A DNA stretch of 56,624 bases. Origin: Candidatus Atribacteria bacterium. Its GTDB lineage: Bacteria > Atribacterota > Atribacteria > Atribacterales > JASGLU01. The notes beneath the pieces are model-generated. The model did not search any database. It was given only the letters and a program-made list of their open reading frames with translations, and was not told the DNA's origin. Made by a program: the position numbers and the translations under genes. This document shows, in pieces, positions 52,715 through 56,624 of the stretch. The stretch's first letter is position 1; each line of letters opens with the position of its first letter. The stretch spans positions 1 through 56,624 of the forward strand of contig JASGLU010000003.1 in the NCBI GenBank assembly GCA_030156825.1, read 5' to 3'.

Positions 52715-52741
52715 TTATCGAAAGTTTTTGTTTATGGAAAG
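52710..52741 (+). repeat. RIT left terminal inverted repeat
   Basis: 32 bp starting GGTAATTATCGAAAG and ending TTATGGAAAG, perfectly complementary to 56120-56151. The inner 10-mer pairs with an inverted copy at 52787-52796, 45 nt further in. Confidence 0.9.
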
Positions 52742-52796
52742 ATTTCTAATGAAAGCCTGTTAAATTAAGAGGTTCCTATTAAAAATCTTTCCATAA
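52732..52796. repeat. RIT left 65-bp inverted-pair module
   Basis: TTATGGAAAG at 52732-52741 faces its complement CTTTCCATAA at 52787-52796 across 45 nt. The immediate flanks extend the pairing to 14 bp. The right-end module (56065-56129) has the same 10-mers at the same 45-nt spacing, so these are probably recombinase-binding sites. TAATTACC, the complement of the element's outermost bases, follows at 52797-52804. Confidence 0.8.
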
Positions 52797-52799
52797 TAA

Positions 52800-53824
52800 T
52801 TACCGGCAGAATTCTTCCAGCCAATGTAGAAGTTCTGTATCCTCTGTCCACCCAGGTGTATCTGCGGAAACTACTTCTGGATAGGCAGATTCCAGTGCAA
52901 TCCTTTTCAGCTCCGTATCAGCCCTGAGGTAAATTTCTGTAGTAGTAACACTGACATGGCCCAGGAGATCACGGATGTATATCAGATTTACTCCTGATTC
53001 CAGCAGATGGAGTGCTTTGGTATGGCGAATCATGTGGGGATGAATTGCTTCGGGGAAAACCACCTGGGGATGAAGCTGTTTTGCCCTGGTAAAATATTTG
53101 TTTAAAATATAGGTGATTCCGGGCCGGGTAAAAGGTTGATATCGACTGTTATAAAAAAGCGGACTCTGTTGCCGGCTGTTCTCCAATAGATGGTTTTCTG
53201 CCATATAGGCCTGGAGGAGATGATGGGTTTTATCCATCAGAGGAACAACTCTCTTTTTGTTACCTTTCCCGGTTAGGGTAATGGTGGTAGGTTTTGTTAA
53301 CCTGACAGCTCTGACTTTTAAGTCTATCAGTTCCTGTACTCGGGCTCCTGTATCATAAAGAGTGACCAACATGGCTAAATCACGGCGTCCCTTTTTGGTG
53401 GATGTATCAGGTTGTTCCAGCAGAAATTTCAATGCCTCCTTGCTCAGGTAATCGATGGGAGAGTACTGCCTTTTCTGGAAAGGAATTCCCAGAATTTTCT
53501 GGCTTTCAAAAAGTAGATCGGGACATTCTGTCTGGGCATACCGGTAAAAACTGTGAATGGCGGCCAGTCTCTGGTTTCTGGTATTAATACTGACATTCCG
53601 GACTTTCTCCAGCCAGGTCAGGAATCCTCTAATCTCACAAGAGGTGATATCTCTGAAGGTCAGGTATTCAGGTCTAATCCCCTGCTCCTCTTGGAGATAA
53701 AGGAGAAGTTGTTTAAAAGTATCCCGGTAAGACTTGATGGTATGGGAGCTGACATTCCGCTGTCCGGGTAGGAAATCAGCCAGATAATGGGTCAGAGAAT
53801 GCGGGCAAAATCAGTCTGCTTCAT
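52800..53824 (-). pseudogene. RIT tyrosine recombinase 3, frameshift near codon 10
   Basis: About 341 aa when joined. The ATG at 53824 overlaps the end of recombinase 2 by 14 nt and reads MKQTDFARIL before a stop. The continuation, THYLADFLPGQRNVSSHTIKSYRDTF, is in the next frame, so one base seems missing in ATTCTCTGACC (about 53793-53803). From there the frame is open to 52800. Catalytic tyrosine-recombinase residues are present: Arg in YDTGARVQELIDL, His-x-x-Arg in HPHMIRHTKALHLL, then LLGHVSVTTTEIYL with the final His and the nucleophile Tyr. The N-terminal core-binding domain is complete. If the shift is real the gene is dead. Confidence 0.85.
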
Positions 53825-54791
53825 TTGCTTGCCCCTCCGGTATCAACCAGGCACAGCTTGCTGCTACTTTAGCCGTTATATCTGAGTATAAATCCGCTGT
53901 CAATCGTAGATACCGTTGGCTGCCTCGTAAATCTTCATGACCAAGGTATACTGAAAGGTAGGGAAGGCAGTTGCTTAAGTCCCGGCCGGTTAGAACCCAC
54001 TTCTTTAGACAATGGACACTGAAAGTATGCCGGAGGTCATGCAAGCGGGGACCTTTTCCCGAATGGGATATCCCCGCTTGCCACAATACTTTGCGAAACA
54101 GGGAATATAGGGTGGAGCTGGCATAATGACCGCCATGGGGAGAGGGATAAAAAGGATAGTTACCACTCTTATCGGCCAGAACTGTCATTCGGTAGTTACG
54201 GCACCGCTCCTGCAGACTGAGCGACATAGGAATAAGCCGTTCTTTACCAAACTTGGTATCGGTTATGAGCAGTGTCCCTTGATTTAAATCAACATTCTCA
54301 ATGGTCAAATTCACTGCCTCTGAAATTCTCAAGCCACAACCATAAAGCATCCGGATGATCAATGGCAGGATAAGATGGCGATAGGGGGATGCTTTGGTTG
54401 CTGGATAACAGTCACAGACATTGAATATTGCCCGCAGTTCTTCCTCAGAAAAAATGTAGGGCAGATATGAATATCTATCCACTGTAACCAGGGCGCGGGG
54501 ATAAGTATAGGCGGGATAACCTAAGCGGTTCATATATTCAGCCAGTCCTCGCAGGAGGGAAATTCTGTGGCTCTGGTTGGAGATGGTTTCATTAGGATTT
54601 CGTTTGGTCCAAGCCAGAACCAGTTTTTTCGGCAGACAGACAGTCGTTAGATTCCAAGACTGGACAAAAATATCGAACCTTCTAAGCATCGCCTTTCCCT
54701 TTTCAAACTTATAGCCCAGCGCTTTTTTCTCCTCCAGATACCCTTGAAGCGGAGCTGAAAGTATACTGTGGAAAACCAGAGCATCAGTCAT
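53811..54791 (-). CDS. RIT tyrosine recombinase 2
   Basis: A 326-aa tyrosine recombinase, the only one of the three with an unbroken frame. Residues needed for strand exchange are in GCGLRISEAVNLTIENV (Arg), RLHDLRHTFSVHCL (His-x-x-Arg) and YLGHEDLRGSQRYLRLT (His, Tyr). The N-terminal helical core-binding domain covers residues 1-115. The ATG at 54791 has GAGGAGGT seven bases before it and overlaps the end of recombinase 1 by 8 nt (ATGACTGA), giving translational coupling. A longer frame to 54821 has no ribosome-binding site. Confidence 0.9.
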   Translation of the reverse strand: MTDALVFHSILSAPLQGYLEEKKALGYKFEKGKAMLRRFDIFVQSWNLTTVCLPKKLVLAWTKRNPNETISNQSHRISLLRGLAEYMNRLGYPAYTYPRALVTVDRYSYLPYIFSEEELRAIFNVCDCYPATKASPYRHLILPLIIRMLYGCGLRISEAVNLTIENVDLNQGTLLITDTKFGKERLIPMSLSLQERCRNYRMTVLADKSGNYPFYPSPHGGHYASSTLYSLFRKVLWQAGISHSGKGPRLHDLRHTFSVHCLKKWVLTGRDLSNCLPYLSVYLGHEDLRGSQRYLRLTADLYSDITAKVAASCAWLIPEGQANEAD

Positions 54792-56021
54792 GGGCCAATA
54801 CCTCCTCGGGATCAAGGGCACAGGCTTTTAACCCTTTCATGCTGGTGCGGAGATATACTGCAGTTGACCTGGAATCCACCTGTCCTAATATTTCTGAGAT
54901 CAGAGGTAGAGGGGTTCCCTGCTCCAGTAGGGTGCTGGCCAGTGAGTGGCGGAGGGAATGTAACCCATGGCGCTTTCCTGGAGGAACGACAATGCCGGCT
55001 GCTCTGGTATATTTGGTGATGATATTATGCAGATTGGCGTTCTCTCCAAAAGCGGTATAAGGAGCACATAGTCTTACAAAAAGGTAAGGGGAATCACAAA
55101 TTGGTCTACCGTTTTTCAGATAATCAATCAGTGCCCAGCCCAGGTCATTCAGGATAGGATAAGTGACTTTAACTTTAGTTTTTTCTTGAATGATACTTAT
55201 GGTTCTTGTCCTCCAGTCCAGGTCAGAAAGCTTCAACGATTTTACATCTCCTACCCGCATACCCAGTCTTGCTACCAAGAGGAGGATGGCATAGTCCCTT
55301 TTCCCTTGGGGATTTCCCCGGTCTAAGGAAGCCAGCATCTGCTTTACCTCTGCTGGTTTCCAAGTGGAAGGGAGGGGTAGTAATAACGGCTTTGCTTCGG
55401 GACACTGACTGATAAATCAGCTGTAGTATAGCCGTTCTGATAAAGAAAACGCAGGAATACTCTAAGCGTAGTAAGGATGGCAGCTATACTTTTTTCATGG
55501 TGGGGGAAGATGGTCTTCACATAATCTGAGATGATAAGCGGTGTTATTTCATTTACCTCTTGTATTCCCCTCAGTGCCAGGTAATCCACGAAGAAGAATA
55601 ATCTTTGCTGCCGGCTGCGCATGCCGCGCCTTGAATACTCATTTGCCTGGCATTCCTGTTCATAGGCAGTAAGGATATGCTCAAACTGAGGTGGTTTGAC
55701 ATAACCCGGTTTCTTTACTATCCGCCGGATAATGACCCCATGCAACTGGTAATCACCCAAAAGACGGATACTGCGGATAGCGTGTTTAGTCCCTTGAGGA
55801 TAGGATTGCAGGTAATAATTAACGGTACATCCGTACCGTTCTTCCAGGAACTTTTTCCCCAGCTCCTCGGGAAAGAACTCCTCTCCCTGGGACTGGGCAA
55901 AAGCCTGGAACCTTCGGAAAAGAGACCTGAACCCACAGAGCGAATTATACGAGTAACCCAGCTTTGTTAGTTCCTCAACAACTTTGGCCGTTAGTTCACT
56001 AATAGTAAGTTTCGTTTCCAT
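54784..56021 (-). pseudogene. RIT tyrosine recombinase 1, frameshift in the domain linker
   Basis: About 412 aa when joined; longer than the other two by an extra N-terminal part. The first half (56021 to 55344) reads METKLTISELTAKVVEEL through SRYYYPSLP. The second half (frame ending 54784) picks up at STWKPAEVKQMLASLDRG. One base seems missing in the C-rich stretch near 55366-55380. Catalytic motifs: Arg in RLGMRVGDVKSLKL, His-x-x-Arg in LHSLRHSLASTLL. In box III the usual LGH is LGQ (EILGQVDSRSTAVYL), so one catalytic histidine is replaced, while the Tyr remains. The ATG at 56021 has AAGGGGG ahead of it. Confidence 0.85.
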
Positions 56022-56064
56022 GATATACCCCCTTGAATGGATTTGTAACACCCATTCTGAGGTA

Positions 56065-56129
56065 TTATGGAAAGAAATAAAAGCCCAGATCCTTGCAGAT
56101 AAAGAGTATATTCTTATTTCTTTCCATAA
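56065..56129. repeat. RIT right 65-bp inverted-pair module
   Basis: TTATGGAAAGAAATAA (56065-56080) faces its perfect complement at 56114-56129; the core 10-mers are again 45 nt apart. It lies upstream of recombinase 1 and overlaps its likely promoter region, so bound recombinase could also control the operon. Confidence 0.8.
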
Positions 56130-56151
56130 ACAAAAACTTTCGATAATTACC
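56120..56151 (-). repeat. RIT right terminal inverted repeat
   Basis: 32 bp beginning CTTTCCATAAACAAAAAC, perfectly complementary to 52710-52741. Unlike the left copy it does not touch istB; a palindrome lies between. Confidence 0.9.
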
Positions 56152-56176
56152 GTTATGGAAAGCTTTCCATAACGGT
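56149..56176. repeat. 28-bp perfect palindrome at the RIT right junction
   Basis: Starts ACCGTTATGGAAAG and continues with its exact complement, with no spacer. It contains the TTATGGAAAG 10-mer twice, head to head. It overlaps the right inverted repeat by 3 bp and ends in GGT at the istB junction. The left end has no counterpart. Confidence 0.9.
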
Positions 56177-56178
56177 AA

Positions 56179-56593
56179 AAGCCATCTGGCGACTGCTATA
56201 GGAGTAGAAGCCTGTAATCAAGGTCAAAGGGTAAAATTCTTCTCTACTGCTTCCTTAGTAAATCAGCTTACCGATCTCAAAGAGAGGGGGGAACTGAGGA
56301 AGTTTATGAACCAGATAGAGAAATGTGACCTCTTGATTTGTGATGAATGGGGTTATGTACCTTTGGAGAGAGGAGGTGCTCAATTACTTTTTCAGGTGAT
56401 ATCGGAATGCTATGAAAAACGGAGCGTCATTATTACTACCAATCTGGAATTCAGCAAGTGGAATGGAATATTTTATGATGAGAGGATGACAGCCGCCATC
56501 ATTGACCGTTTAATTCACCACAGTCATGTCAAGGCCGGCCTTAAATTGACCCACTTTGGCCGGTTTAAAATTGACCCACCTCCTGCTTTTTAA
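56179..56593 (+). pseudogene. istB: IstB ATPase, C-terminal part (interrupted)
   Basis: Continues istB after the RIT element: (K)SHLATAIGVEACNQGQRVKFFS, then Walker B CDLLICDEWGYVPLER and the sensor-type IITTNLEFSKW. It has no start of its own near the junction. The C-terminus is odd: after LIHHSHV, where IstB proteins normally continue with a conserved tail, the frame reads through the two 22-bp terminal-type repeats (KAGLKLTHFGRFKIDPPPAF) and stops. That suggests the natural tail was replaced by an IS21-type end. Confidence 0.85.
56533..56579. repeat. Tandem IS21-type terminal repeats
   Basis: GGCCGGCCTTAAATTGACC plus CAC (56533-56554) and GGCCGGTTTAAAATTGACC plus CAC (56558-56579), 25 nt apart start to start. 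They resemble the multiple end repeats of IS21 elements. No matching inverted copy is visible ahead of istA, so they may belong to a second element. Confidence 0.6.
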
Positions 56594-56624
56594 CCTGATG
56601 AATTAGAATTAGGTGCTCCATAAA

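Larger units (their letters stand above)
52710..56173 (-). mobile_element. Recombinase-in-trio (RIT) element in istB
   Basis: A 3464-bp insert bearing three tyrosine-recombinase genes in one direction with short overlaps. That is the defining feature of RIT elements. It has 32-bp perfect terminal inverted repeats (52710-52741 and 56120-56151). The right end alone carries a further 28-bp palindrome (56149-56176). GGTAA is present at both junctions (52710-52714 and 56174-56178) and once in the rebuilt target. The end point is ambiguous by up to 5 bp because of this repeat. Two of the three genes carry a frameshift, so mobility is doubtful unless these are sequence errors. Confidence 0.88.
50785..56593 (+). 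mobile_element. IS21-family element, interrupted by a RIT element
   Basis: Carries istA and a split istB in the usual overlapping order. The left end lies within about 50777-50800, between the truncated OYE gene and istA; I could not fix the exact TG end. At the right, two 22-bp direct repeats (56533-56554 and 56558-56579; core TTGACCCAC) resemble the multiple terminal repeats of IS21 elements. The right boundary given is the end of istB; the true terminus may lie further right or beyond the window. Confidence 0.75.

Noticed and set aside
52800..53432. A short 210-aa recombinase as a separate gene
   Set aside because: The frame stays open far upstream with good core-binding-domain sequence; the apparent start is only an internal TTG. 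It is the tail of recombinase 3.
53793..55380. Programmed ribosomal frameshifting in the RIT genes
   Set aside because: No slippery heptamer or clear downstream stem-loop; missing bases or mutation explain it more simply.
52389..56593. Toxin-antitoxin, defence or cargo genes in the RIT element
   Set aside because: All coding space between its ends is taken by the three recombinases; no passenger gene is present.
1..56624. CRISPR arrays, tRNA or rRNA genes
   Set aside because: No regularly spaced repeats, cloverleaf-like segments or rRNA-like sequence were found on either strand.

Overview
The window is chromosomal DNA, AT-rich and densely coded, from an anaerobic and probably thermophilic bacterium. 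Its gene content resembles Thermotogota or Atribacterota: a Thermotoga-type inositol pathway, many sugar ABC transporters, old-yellow-enzyme reductases, a LarA-like protein and an IS21 element. There is no rRNA or tRNA to fix the taxon, so the assignment is open. Most of the window (about 0.2-50.8 kb) is carbohydrate catabolism; the last 6 kb is mobile DNA.

0.2-18 kb: an inositol-centred regulon. Genes recognised are iolO (5-dehydro-L-gluconate epimerase), a LacI regulator, a secreted PLC/GDPD-like phosphodiesterase, two PfkB kinases of the myo-inositol-kinase type, iolM, an iron/sugar-phosphate-type ABC importer, iolI, iolN, iolG and a CUT2 sugar importer. They lie in divergent transcription units. 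Their promoters (good -35/-10 boxes with a 17-nt spacer) carry one near-palindromic operator, GAAACCGNTTTC or a variant. The same site precedes a GntR-ROK-dehydrogenase-isomerase operon at 22.9-26.8 kb, giving seven sites. IolG-IolM-IolN-IolO would convert myo-inositol to D-tagaturonate, and uxaE (18.3 kb) would epimerise that to D-fructuronate. My hypothesis is that the secreted phosphodiesterase and the second importer feed inositol phosphodiesters or phosphates into this route.

18-22.8 kb: uxaE, 6-phosphogluconate dehydrogenase and a LarA-family 2-hydroxyacid racemase/epimerase, with several short intergenic repeat families. 27-34.8 kb: an OYE/2,4-dienoyl-CoA-reductase-like enzyme, deoC and a two-permease CUT2 transporter. 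35.4-39 kb: another CUT2 transporter. 39.4-43.2 kb: a zinc dehydrogenase, a TIM-barrel isomerase and a divergent GH4 glycosidase. 43.3-49.8 kb: a CUT1 transporter with two MalK-type ATPases (one lacking the H-loop histidine), a tiny membrane protein, and a binding-protein gene broken at a run of nine G.

49.9-56.6 kb: an OYE-type gene truncated by an IS21-family element. The IS21 istB gene is itself split inside its Walker A codons by a 3.46-kb element carrying three overlapping tyrosine-recombinase genes, a recombinase-in-trio (RIT) element. It has 32-bp perfect terminal inverted repeats, a 28-bp palindrome at one end only, a 5-bp GGTAA direct repeat at the junctions, and six copies of a 10-mer arranged as three inverted pairs. 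Removing it restores a 246-codon istB in frame.
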